7,908 nt of DNA from Desulfobulbaceae bacterium (lineage in GTDB: Bacteria; Desulfobacterota; Desulfobulbia; Desulfobulbales; Desulfocapsaceae): positions 1-7,908 of the forward strand of contig JAMOMO010000362.1 of NCBI GenBank assembly GCA_027067035.1, read 5' to 3'. Positions 1-6,467 of the stretch are shown here, one piece after another; position 1 is the stretch's first letter, and every line of letters begins with the position of its first letter. A program made the translations under genes and the position numbers. The notes under the pieces are model-generated. The model saw only the letters and a list, made by a program, of their open reading frames with translations. It did not search any database and was not told where the DNA came from.

Positions 1-1625
1 GATGTGACGATTTCTTTCGATGACAGGTAAAGGGTTCCCATCTGTACTGCATCGGCTCCCAGAATTGCTGCCCGGGCCAGGGAGTTTGCGTTGAATATTC
101 CACCTGCCAGAATAAGAAACTGCTCACCGGCTCCCTTTGGGGATTGACGTTTTATCTCCAGGGCAGCCTGGGCGAGGGTCAGAGTGGAAAGGGTTCCCAC
201 ATGGCCACCCGCCTCCTGACCCTCACATATCACAAGCCTGATGCCGTTGTTCCATGCAAGCTGCAGCAGGTCTATGTCCGAGGTAACATAGAGAACACTG
301 AGCCCTTTCTTTTGAAGCGTTACTGCATGTGCCGGGTCTCCTGCTGAGACAACAACAAAGGGTGGCCTGTTTTTTTCGAGCCAGGCCAGCTGTTCATTTC
401 GATGCGGATTCTCCGGCAGGGTGAGGATGTTGATGGCATAGTTATACCCCTGTAGGGTCTCCTGCAGCCTTGCCAGTCCTTTCTCAAGTTCGTTTATGGG
501 TTTTATGCCCATGGCAATGGTGGGGAGCCCCCCTGCCCGTGCAATGGACAGGGCAAATTCAGGAATATCACTGATACAGGCCATGGCACCCTGGATAAAG
601 GGAAACCGGGTTCCCAGCACCCGGGTAACCGGTCCCTTGAGCATTTTCCGGACTGTTTCCGGGGCCGTGCTGCAGAGTCGCTCTGTTTCTTTTCTGAATG
701 CAGTCAGGGCGGTGACTGTGTCTGTGCCAAAACGGCGGCTGAACCCAATTGCACCTGCTGCTTCCGGGCCCAGGGGGATGAGCTGCCTGCCATCGAACTC
801 TGCCCCAGGGGGGGAACTGGCTCTGGCAGAGATCGCGTTTCCCAGTTCAAGGGTACTGTTGAGGCTGCTTCTGAGCTGTTGTATCTCTGCCACGGCCGAT
901 GAGTTGCCCTTGTCAAAGGCTCTGAACTGCAGTCCATGTCCCAGGTCAATGCTTGAACTGTGGTCGATCCGCAGGCGGGAAATCTGTTTTCTAACGTTCT
1001 CGTCATGGCCGGCTGCCGTGTTGGTGAGCCAGTGAAGGCTTTCAAAGATAATCCGGGACACCCCGCTTTCCAGACAGGCTGCCGCCCCTTCGGGACCTGA
1101 TATGCCGCCCCAGATATGGATTTCGGGGTTGGCGGAATGTTTCTTTCTGAGTCGTTCCAGATGAGAGAGGAGGCTGAGGGTGCTTTCTGAACCGGTAAAT
1201 CCAGAGGATTCTGCGCCTTTTACAGCCAGACCGGCCACAGGAGCGGATTGGGAAAAACAGCTTTCAATACATTGCAGGTCGCCGCTTATCAGGATACACT
1301 GGAGGGACTTATGGGAAGAAACCTGTCTGAAAAACTCTTCGGGGGTACAGGAGTGCAGCCGACTGAAGTATTCGATCCAGATATTCTTTGTGCTTATGGC
1401 TGTCAGGAGGCTGAGAACAGGAGTTGAGAAAAATTGCTCAACGGATATTTTGAGTTCAAGATTATTAAAGTTGCTTATATTCTTGCTGATCTGAGCAGTG
1501 GACAGTCTGGATATGTCCAGGATGAGGCCCGAGTTGCTTTCCCGGCTGACTGTTGTGACGGAAGGATTGAAAATATGGGGTTGCCAGACATACGAGAGAG
1601 CGGCTGTCGTCAATTTGCTTGCCAT
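1..1625 (-). CDS. Tandem nitronate monooxygenase (FabK/PfaD-like) region, probably the N-terminus of a type I polyketide synthase (partial)
   Basis: The minus frame is open from 1757 to the left edge and has no stop inside the window, so only the N-terminal 541 codons are seen. The second barrel (about residues 330-541) carries the flavin-dependent nitronate monooxygenase hallmarks. These are FPFIQGAMACISD (341-353), GGLPTIAMG (365-373), CEGQEAGGHVG (467-477, with the likely catalytic H475) and AGGIFNANS followed by GADAVQMGT (507-531), the FMN-phosphate side. Residues about 30-225 form a diverged copy: VKGAESSGFTG (135-145) aligns with the EAGGH motif but has Phe in place of His, and WGGISGPEGAAACLESGV (172-189) aligns with the AGGI segment. 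From family knowledge, such tandem barrels precede ketosynthase and other modules in large synthases, where the flavin domain may act as an enoyl reductase. No ketosynthase is visible here. I chose ATG 1625 because GGAG lies 10 bases upstream; ATG 1652 is the alternative. A stand-alone double-domain oxidoreductase cannot be excluded. Confidence 0.75.
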   Translation of the reverse strand, partial: MASKLTTAALSYVWQPHIFNPSVTTVSRESNSGLILDISRLSTAQISKNISNFNNLELKISVEQFFSTPVLSLLTAISTKNIWIEYFSRLHSCTPEEFFRQVSSHKSLQCILISGDLQCIESCFSQSAPVAGLAVKGAESSGFTGSESTLSLLSHLERLRKKHSANPEIHIWGGISGPEGAAACLESGVSRIIFESLHWLTNTAAGHDENVRKQISRLRIDHSSSIDLGHGLQFRAFDKGNSSAVAEIQQLRSSLNSTLELGNAISARASSPPGAEFDGRQLIPLGPEAAGAIGFSRRFGTDTVTALTAFRKETERLCSTAPETVRKMLKGPVTRVLGTRFPFIQGAMACISDIPEFALSIARAGGLPTIAMGIKPINELEKGLARLQETLQGYNYAINILTLPENPHRNEQLAWLEKNRPPFVVVSAGDPAHAVTLQKKGLSVLYVTSDIDLLQLAWNNGIRLVICEGQEAGGHVGTLSTLTLAQAALEIKRQSPKGAGEQFLILAGGIFNANSLARAAILGADAVQMGTLYLSSKEIVT

Positions 1626-1750
1626 AGCGGGTGAACTCCAGAATTGTACCATTCCATGCCAGAAAAAAGAAGTGGTGGCTGTCTGCTGCTTGTGCTTGAC
1701 ATGAATCCATGAACCTTTGTTGGCGATACATGTTGTCTTTGATACTGTTT

Positions 1751-1780
1751 TTGGTAACTATTTAAAAAGAATATGATAAT
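1751..1780 (+). promoter_or_regulatory. Putative sigma70-type promoter for the glycosyltransferase operon
   Basis: TTGGTA (1751-1756) and GATAAT (1775-1780) are separated by 18 bases in an AT-rich stretch, matching the -35 and -10 consensus at 4 and 5 of 6 positions. A start near 1787 would leave about 355 bases of untranslated leader before the first gene. The -10 box shares bases 1779-1780 with the -10 of the leftward candidate, so polymerase could probably not occupy both at once. Confidence 0.3.
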
Positions 1781-1807
1781 TTAACATGAAGCCTGAGTGA
1801 TTTTCAA
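1779..1807 (-). promoter_or_regulatory. Putative sigma70-type promoter for the synthase-like gene
   Basis: Read on the minus strand, TTGAAA (plus 1802-1807) is followed after exactly 17 bases by TTAAAT (plus 1779-1784). These match the -35 and -10 consensus at 5 of 6 and 4 of 6 positions. Transcription would start near 1772 and give a leader of about 120-150 bases. The call rests on consensus match and position only. Confidence 0.4.
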
Positions 1808-2141
1808 GTAATAGATACCTGGAGCCGGAGTGGGAGAGAAAAAGAATTGTATTTCCCTGTAACTATGGGTTTTCCGTTTGATAACGGGGCGGCGGAATCT
1901 GTCGGGCCCTGTCGTCTGCCATGCCGGTTCCGGCTGTGAATTCCTGAGCCATGCCGGGATCCCTGTGAGGGGGCATAAAGGCAGTACTTGTGTGCTTTCA
2001 TCGAAGGTATGCACCGGCGCAGAGAAAAAACGACCGCTATTGACAGGGAATTTTATCAGATCAACATGTTTGTGAGACCTGTTTCCCGATTCATGTGACG
2101 GATTCAGGTTGTAGAGTGTACGGATTGAAACGGTGGCCACG

Positions 2142-3197
2142 ATGGCAAATATTCTATATGGAGTGCATGGAACCGGTCATGGTCATGCTGTCAGGGCCCT
2201 CACCATTGCCCGCTTTTTTAAAGAGCATAACTTCCTTTTTATCAGTGACAGTGATGGCTATGATCTCTTGCATCCGGAATTCAGGGTGTTGAAAATTTCC
2301 ATCAGTGAAAGCCCCACTTTTCATCATACACTGCAGTATTCCGGCACAGTGTTCTCCTTTTTTAAGAATATTCCCGGGACGAGCAGGAGAAAAAAAACTG
2401 TCATGGGAGTGATTGAGGAGTTCAAACCTGATGTGGCTGTTACAGATTATGAACCCTTTTCAGCCGGTCTCAGCCGACGCCTTGGCGTCCCCTGCCTGTC
2501 CCTTGACCACCAGCATATTGCCCGGTTCTGCTCCATGGATGTACCTGTTGCAAAACGGATTGATCTGCTCCTGTTCCGACTTGCCGTCTGGATACAGTTT
2601 CGTAAAATAAGAAAACATATGGTTATTTCCTTCTTCCATCCCGAACAGCATTCAACGAAGAAGCATGTGAAGATCTTCCCCCCTCTGCTCAGGCAGCAGG
2701 TTATGGAGCGGACAGCCACTGAAGGGGAGCATGTCCTCGCCTACCATGGATATTCCACCACGGCAGAATTTCACAGCTTCCTTCGCTCTCTTTCTCATCC
2801 TGTCCGCAGTTACGGGATGAATGAGGATAAAACCGTCGGCAATGTGACATACAAAAAGAACTCAACGGAACATTTCCTCGATGATCTTGCCTCCTGCAGG
2901 TATGTTGTAAGTACGGCAGGTCACACGCTGCTTTCCGAAGCACTGTACTATGGAAAACCGGTCATGGTCTTTCCCATCAGAAATGCCTGTGAGCAGTTTA
3001 TCAATGGCTGGTACCTGGAAAAAAATAATTATGGCCTGATGAATGATGCGTTTAAACCGTCACGCTCTGTTCTTGAAAAGTTTGAACAAAACCTGGCCTG
3101 TTATAAAAGGAATATTGAGAAGGTATCTTTTTGTGGAAATGAGGAGATTCTGGCCGTTCTCGGTCACTATTTCAGAACAGGGGAATATCTTGTCTGA
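2142..3197 (+). CDS. MJ1255-type glycosyltransferase (GT-B fold, GT28-like)
   Basis: This cytoplasmic or membrane-peripheral glycosyltransferase has 351 residues, typical of the MJ1255/VC2487-like family. The N-terminal Rossmann domain opens with MANILYGVHGTGHGHAVRA, the glycine-rich GHGH-x-x-R signature at residues 10-18. It continues with PDVAVTDYEPFSA (96-108) and LDHQH (121-125), both characteristic of the family. The C-terminal domain has STAGHTLLSEALYYGKPVMV (257-276), the nucleotide-sugar binding region, then EQFINGWYLEKNNYG (284-298), the usual end of the acceptor-loop segment. I chose ATG 2142 because GGTGG lies 5 bases upstream and translation then begins at the conserved strand; GTG 2133 in the same frame is the alternative. 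It is the first gene of the rightward set, and the next gene follows after 57 bases. Sugar donor and acceptor cannot be read from the sequence. The neighbouring Wzm/Wzt exporter suggests a role in O-antigen, capsule or a related glycan. Confidence 0.85.
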   Translation: MANILYGVHGTGHGHAVRALTIARFFKEHNFLFISDSDGYDLLHPEFRVLKISISESPTFHHTLQYSGTVFSFFKNIPGTSRRKKTVMGVIEEFKPDVAVTDYEPFSAGLSRRLGVPCLSLDHQHIARFCSMDVPVAKRIDLLLFRLAVWIQFRKIRKHMVISFFHPEQHSTKKHVKIFPPLLRQQVMERTATEGEHVLAYHGYSTTAEFHSFLRSLSHPVRSYGMNEDKTVGNVTYKKNSTEHFLDDLASCRYVVSTAGHTLLSEALYYGKPVMVFPIRNACEQFINGWYLEKNNYGLMNDAFKPSRSVLEKFEQNLACYKRNIEKVSFCGNEEILAVLGHYFRTGEYLV

Positions 3198-3210
3198 TCT
3201 GCCAGGCAGA
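3198..3210. repeat. 13-bp odd-centred palindrome right after the first glycosyltransferase stop
   Basis: TCTGCC-A-GGCAGA is a perfect inverted repeat with a one-base centre, starting at the base after the TGA. It is too short and tightly centred to be a good terminator, and no T-run follows. It overlaps the -35 of the promoter candidate at 3199-3227, so an operator is possible. Chance is also possible. Confidence 0.35.
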
Positions 3211-3227
3211 AACCGTCAGGGTATTAT
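3199..3227 (+). promoter_or_regulatory. Weak internal promoter candidate upstream of the multi-domain glycosyltransferase
   Basis: CTGCCA (3199-3204) and TATTAT (3222-3227) are 17 bases apart and match the sigma70 consensus at 4 and 5 of 6 positions. The gap is AT-rich only around the -10. The gene downstream could equally be read through from the preceding one. Confidence 0.2.
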
Positions 3228-3239
3228 AACATTTTTCCT

Positions 3240-3252
3240 GGAGGTGGAGGGG
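3240..3252 (+). promoter_or_regulatory. Strong purine-rich ribosome binding site that supports the GTG start
   Basis: GGAGGTGGAGGGG precedes GTG 3255 and offers two overlapping Shine-Dalgarno cores, GGAGG at 3240-3244 and GGAGG at 3246-3250. The spacings are 10 and 4 bases. It supports the GTG over the next in-frame ATG at codon 48, which would cut into the first repeat. Confidence 0.7.
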
Positions 3253-3254
3253 AA

Positions 3255-6200
3255 GTGGGGCTTCTGAGAAAGATATTTCATACAGTGGGGAATGTTGTTT
3301 TTGCCTGTGGTCCGCGGTGTCGTTTCCTGCTGGAAGGACCTCTGTTTGATGTCGGCTATTACAGAGAACGGTTTTGCAGCAGAGATCTTTCCGATATGAA
3401 TCTGTTGCGATATTACCTCGTTTGGGGATTCCTGCAGGGCCATGATCCTCACCCCCTGTTCGATACCTCGTTCTACCTTGCAGAGAATCCGGAAGTGGCA
3501 CTGTCCGCCGGAAATCCGTTAATTCACTATATCCGCAAAGGGTACCGGGAGATGAGGAGCCCTCATCCCCTCTTTGATCCCGGTTTTTATTACAGCCGGA
3601 ACCCGGATATCGAAGAGGCGGCTGTGAACCCTTTCACTCACTACCTTGAACATGGCTGGAGAGAGAGACGTTCGCCGCATCCGCTTTTTGATCTCCCCTG
3701 GTATCTGATGAATAATCCGGATGTGGAGCAGGCCGGTGTGGAGCCCCTCAGGCACTATCTTGAACATGGTTTCAGGGAGGGGAGAAAACCCCATCTCCTC
3801 TTTGATTCGTTTTTCTACCTTTTCAGATATGCAGAAAAAATGAAGGACGTTCCCAATCCCCTGGTTCATTTTTGCCGTCACGGCCTTGAGATGCGGACTG
3901 ACCCGCACCCGCTTTTCAGCACAGACTGCTATCTGGAACAGCATCCCGGAGTAGAGGGCAATCCTCTGCTTCATTTCCTGGAGAACGGGGCAGAGGCGTG
4001 GCTGGAAGACTACAGCTACAGGAGACGGCAAAAAAAGAGCATAAAAAGCATTCTTATTGTTGCCCGCTGGCTGCCGAGGTTTAACCATGATTCAGGATCA
4101 TTACGGCTCTACAGGATGATTCAGATGCTTGCGGGTGCCGGGTACGAACTTACGTTGTGGGCTCAGGCGGAGGATACTGATGCTCAGTATATAAAGGCCT
4201 ATGAAGAACTGGGAGTCAGGCTGCCCTTTTGCCGGGATGGTCTGAAGGAGTATCTCCGGAAGAACGGATACTCGATTGACCTGGTGGTACTGTGCAGGTT
4301 GAATGTGGCAAGGGAGCACCTTGACACCGCACTGGCCATGACTGATGCCCGCATTATTTTTGACACCGTGGATCTAGCCTTTCTGCGAAGGGAAAGAATG
4401 GCAAAGGTTCTGGGGGAGCAGTTTGACGGCAGGATCAAGGCGGAAGAGCTGCATGTCTGTCGCTGCGCTGACGGGGTACTGGTTGTGAGTCCGGTTGAAA
4501 AGGAGATTCTCGAGCAGGAAGGCATTTTTGAAAAGGTCTCCGTTGTCACCAATATTCATGACCGGGTTTCCCTTTCCCGCCCCTTCGGGGAGCGAACAGG
4601 ACTGATGTTTATCGGCGGATTTGCGCATCAGCCGAACGTTGATGGAATTCTCTGGTTTGCAGAGAGAATCTGGCCGATAATACGGCGGAAAATTCCAGGT
4701 ATCAGTTTGACTGTTGTGGGCAGTTCTCCTTCGGAGGATGTCCTGGCACTTGCTGCTTCAGATATCCGTGTCACCGGTTATGTGGAGGATGTCCTGCCCT
4801 GTTTTGAGGCGGCCCGGGTGTTTGTTGCTCCGCTGCGCTATGGTGCCGGAGTGAAGGGGAAAATCGGCCAGAGTATTGCCTGTGGCCTTCCGGTGGTGAC
4901 GACTTCCACGGGGGCTGAGGGGATGTATCTTGAGGACGGGGTGAGTGCCATGATTGCCGATGATGAGAGACTGTTTGCCGATAAGGTAGTGGAACTGTAC
5001 CGGGATGAGCAGTTATGGCAGAGGCTTTCCCTGAACGGGGCAAAGGTACTTGAAGACTTCTTTTCCCCTGCAACTGTTGAAACGGCACTGCTGGAGGCGA
5101 TTGAGAAGAGTTATCCCGTGTTGACCCGGGAAGAAAGGGAGCAGAGAGAGATCGGGGTCCTCATGGCATCTCTCTCCTTTCCGCTTCCTGAAACAGCAGT
5201 CGTCTCCATTGTTATCCCCACCTGTGGCCGGCTGCGTTACACTCTGAAATGTCTCCACAGCATCATGAAAAACCTTCCGCAGTTCCCGGTGGAGATCATT
5301 GTTGTGGATGACGCCTCGGGAGATGGCCGTATGAAAGATCTTGCCCGGGTCTCCGGAGTTCAGGTTATTTTTCAGTCAGTAAATCGCGGTTTTATTGCTT
5401 CGGTGAATCGTGGCGCCGCTCAGGCGCAGGGAGAGTATCTCTACTTTCTGAATAACGATACTGAAGTGACTCCGGGCTGGCTTGCATCCATGCTGCTGCT
5501 TTTTGACAGCTGTGCAGATTGTGCAGTGGTCGGTTCAAAGCTTGTTTATCCGGATGGAAGACTGCAGGAAGCGGGTGGGATAATCTGGAAGGATGGCTCT
5601 GCCTGGAATTTTGGGCACTCGGATAATCCTGATAAAGCGCGGTACAACTATGTGAGGGAGGTGGACTATGTGTCCGGTGCCTCCCTGCTCATAAAAAAAC
5701 AGCTTTTTCAAGAACTTGGCGGAATGAACAGTGACTATTCCCCCGCCTATTATGAAGATGTGGATCTGGCCTTCAGGGTACGGGCAGCAGGAGGAAAGGT
5801 CTATTATCAGCCGTTGTCCACTGTGGTTCATCATGAGGGGCTGTCCTATGGAGCAGGGGCCAGGGCCCATCAGCCCGTGAACCGGAAACTGTTTTACCGG
5901 AAATGGAAGGAGACGCTGGAGGCGGAGCATCTTGAAGCGGGAACAAGGGTGTTTCTTGCCAGGGAGCGGACTGCGGACCTGCAGACCATACTGGTCTGTG
6001 GCCCGGGTTTTTCCGGGCAGGCAGATGAGACAGGCCCTGGCTGGCTGAATACGGTTCTTCGTCTTCTGGTGGAGATGGGCTATAATGTGAAATATTATTC
6101 CGGGGGTATGGGCATGGATCCGGCTGTACTGTCTCTGATGCAGGAACGTGGTGTTGAATTCATCCCCGAATTGAAAGAGCAGGCAGATCCGATCCATGGA

Positions 6201-6350
6201 CGGGAGTTCTGTCGTCAGGTTGATCTGGTCCTATGTCTTGACGATCATGACGAAGAGAAGCTTGCGGAACTGTTTCCCCGGTATCAGAGGGAATCCGGGA
6301 AAGAACTTGCCGACACTTTAACTAGCTGTTTGAGTAAAGAAAATCACTGA
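3255..6350 (+). CDS. Multi-domain glycosyltransferase: 38-residue repeats, GT4 domain, GT2 domain, degenerate GT-B remnant
   Basis: This 1031-residue protein probably adds two successive sugars to a surface glycan. Residues 30-249 are six repeats of about 38 residues. Residues 262-620 form a GT-B domain. It starts ILIVARWLPRFNHDSGSLR (266-284). Its GT4-type donor site includes FIGGFAHQPNVDG (452-464), VAPLRYGAGVKGK (524-536) and ACGLPVVTTSTGAEG (542-556). Residues 650-890 form a GT-A GT2 domain with VSIVIPTCGR (650-659), VVDDASGD (683-690), the metal-binding LNND (732-735), YYEDVDLAFR (832-841, containing the likely catalytic acidic pair) and VVHHEG (857-862). Residues 910-1005 resemble only the N-terminal half of a GT-B domain and lack any donor site. 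The start is GTG with a strong ribosome site. No signal peptide or membrane segment is evident, so it probably acts on the cytoplasmic face. It lies between another glycosyltransferase and wzm, in the same direction. Sugars and linkages cannot be inferred. Similar repeat-bearing glycosyltransferases are familiar from polysaccharide loci. Confidence 0.88.
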   Translation: MGLLRKIFHTVGNVVFACGPRCRFLLEGPLFDVGYYRERFCSRDLSDMNLLRYYLVWGFLQGHDPHPLFDTSFYLAENPEVALSAGNPLIHYIRKGYREMRSPHPLFDPGFYYSRNPDIEEAAVNPFTHYLEHGWRERRSPHPLFDLPWYLMNNPDVEQAGVEPLRHYLEHGFREGRKPHLLFDSFFYLFRYAEKMKDVPNPLVHFCRHGLEMRTDPHPLFSTDCYLEQHPGVEGNPLLHFLENGAEAWLEDYSYRRRQKKSIKSILIVARWLPRFNHDSGSLRLYRMIQMLAGAGYELTLWAQAEDTDAQYIKAYEELGVRLPFCRDGLKEYLRKNGYSIDLVVLCRLNVAREHLDTALAMTDARIIFDTVDLAFLRRERMAKVLGEQFDGRIKAEELHVCRCADGVLVVSPVEKEILEQEGIFEKVSVVTNIHDRVSLSRPFGERTGLMFIGGFAHQPNVDGILWFAERIWPIIRRKIPGISLTVVGSSPSEDVLALAASDIRVTGYVEDVLPCFEAARVFVAPLRYGAGVKGKIGQSIACGLPVVTTSTGAEGMYLEDGVSAMIADDERLFADKVVELYRDEQLWQRLSLNGAKVLEDFFSPATVETALLEAIEKSYPVLTREEREQREIGVLMASLSFPLPETAVVSIVIPTCGRLRYTLKCLHSIMKNLPQFPVEIIVVDDASGDGRMKDLARVSGVQVIFQSVNRGFIASVNRGAAQAQGEYLYFLNNDTEVTPGWLASMLLLFDSCADCAVVGSKLVYPDGRLQEAGGIIWKDGSAWNFGHSDNPDKARYNYVREVDYVSGASLLIKKQLFQELGGMNSDYSPAYYEDVDLAFRVRAAGGKVYYQPLSTVVHHEGLSYGAGARAHQPVNRKLFYRKWKETLEAEHLEAGTRVFLARERTADLQTILVCGPGFSGQADETGPGWLNTVLRLLVEMGYNVKYYSGGMGMDPAVLSLMQERGVEFIPELKEQADPIHGREFCRQVDLVLCLDDHDEEKLAELFPRYQRESGKELADTLTSCLSKENH
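3342..4001 (+). repeat. Six tandem 114-bp coding repeats (38-residue LFD...NPDV...HYLxHG...PHP units)
   Basis: Units begin at residues 30, 68, 106, 144, 182 and 220 of the multi-domain glycosyltransferase; five are exactly 38 residues and the last is shorter. The shared pattern is LFDxxFYLxxNPDV, then NPLxHYLxHG, then REgRxPHP. Units 3 and 4 are closest: at DNA level CACTAyCTTGAACATGG recurs exactly 114 bases apart, at 3639 and 3753. Units 1, 5 and 6 are more diverged. Most third positions differ, so the duplication is old. From family knowledge, similar FYLxxNPDV...HYLxHG units occur at the N-terminus of polysaccharide glycosyltransferases and in some RTX-like secreted proteins. Their role is not known to me. 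Confidence 0.85.
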
Positions 6351-6389
6351 TTTATCCGTGCCCCCGTGGTATCGTACAGCAGCAGCTTT

Positions 6390-6417
6390 CTGACAAAACA
6401 CACTGAATATAAATACT
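6390..6417 (+). promoter_or_regulatory. Weak promoter candidate upstream of wzm
   Basis: CTGACA (6390-6395, 5 of 6) is followed after 16 bases by AATACT (6412-6417, 4 of 6) in the 117-base gap before wzm. No terminator-like hairpin is visible after the preceding gene, so this would add to read-through rather than replace it. Confidence 0.22.
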
Positions 6418-6426
6418 CCCGGAGTA
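6414..6426. repeat. 13-bp odd-centred palindrome before wzm
   Basis: TACTCC-C-GGAGTA is a perfect inverted repeat with a one-base centre that overlaps the -10 of the promoter candidate. It has the same geometry as the palindrome at 3198-3210 but a different sequence. It could be a repressor site, a very small hairpin, or chance. Confidence 0.35.
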
Positions 6427-6450
6427 CTGTTTTCCGCTCAGGGGAGCAGT

Positions 6451-6465
6451 ATGGCTGAGACCTGA
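6451..6465 (+). CDS. Possible four-codon minicistron (MAET) leading into wzm
   Basis: ATG GCT GAG ACC TGA is preceded by AGGGGAG at 6440-6446, 4 bases before the ATG and the best Shine-Dalgarno match in this gap. Its stop ends 2 bases before the wzm ATG, which has no good ribosome site of its own. This geometry fits termination-reinitiation coupling. It is a geometric argument only, and the peptide may have no function. Confidence 0.3.
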   Translation: MAET

Positions 6466-6467
6466 AT

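Larger units (their letters stand above)
1626..2141. other. Divergent intergenic region, no convincing gene
   Basis: About 515 bases separate the leftward synthase-like gene from the rightward glycosyltransferase operon. Short open frames occur on both strands, but their translations are rich in Arg, Ser, Pro, His and Cys, resemble no family I know, and lack clear ribosome sites. The part from 1740 to 1815 is AT-rich and holds overlapping promoter candidates for both directions. The part from about 1880 to 2040 is GC-rich, with a small inverted repeat GCCGG-TT-CCGGC at 1923-1934 and a 10-base direct repeat GCCATGCCGG starting at 1918 and 1948. I see no RfaH/ops (JUMPstart) element, tRNA, or riboswitch consensus that I can recognise. 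Confidence 0.6.

Noticed and set aside
496..1035. 179-residue plus-strand open frame
   Set aside because: It lies antisense to the nitronate-monooxygenase-like frame, which has clear family motifs. Its translation matches no family I know.
704..1045. 113-residue minus-strand open frame in a second minus frame
   Set aside because: It overlaps the real minus-strand gene in another register and has low-complexity Ser/Thr/Arg composition.
1465..1731. 88-residue minus-strand open frame over the start of the synthase-like gene
   Set aside because: It is out of frame with the motif-bearing frame, which remains open through the whole interval, so no frameshift needs to be invoked.
1918..1957. 10-base direct repeat GCCATGCCGG, 30 bases apart
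   Set aside because: Only two copies and short. It does not support an iteron array, attachment site or CRISPR.
2040..2071. Perfect TTGACA at 2040-2045 as a promoter -35
   Set aside because: No acceptable -10 lies 16-18 bases downstream; the best hexamers there match at about 3 of 6.
1878..2075. 65-residue plus-strand open frame in the divergent gap
   Set aside because: No clear Shine-Dalgarno site, no recognisable motif, and Cys/Gly/Ser-rich composition. It is probably chance.
1781..2140. 119-residue minus-strand open frame in the divergent gap
   Set aside because: Composition is unlike a protein of this genome, there is no ribosome site or motif, and it would fill the whole promoter region.
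3519..4088. 189-residue minus-strand open frame under the repeat region
   Set aside because: It is a mirror of the repeat-encoding plus strand, where codon periodicity and motifs clearly belong to the glycosyltransferase.
5535..6197. 220-residue minus-strand open frame
   Set aside because: It is antisense to the GT2 domain, whose motifs are intact on the plus strand.
6351..6440. Terminator after the multi-domain glycosyltransferase
   Set aside because: No stable GC-rich hairpin followed by a T-run was found. The small palindrome at 6414-6426 has too short a stem.
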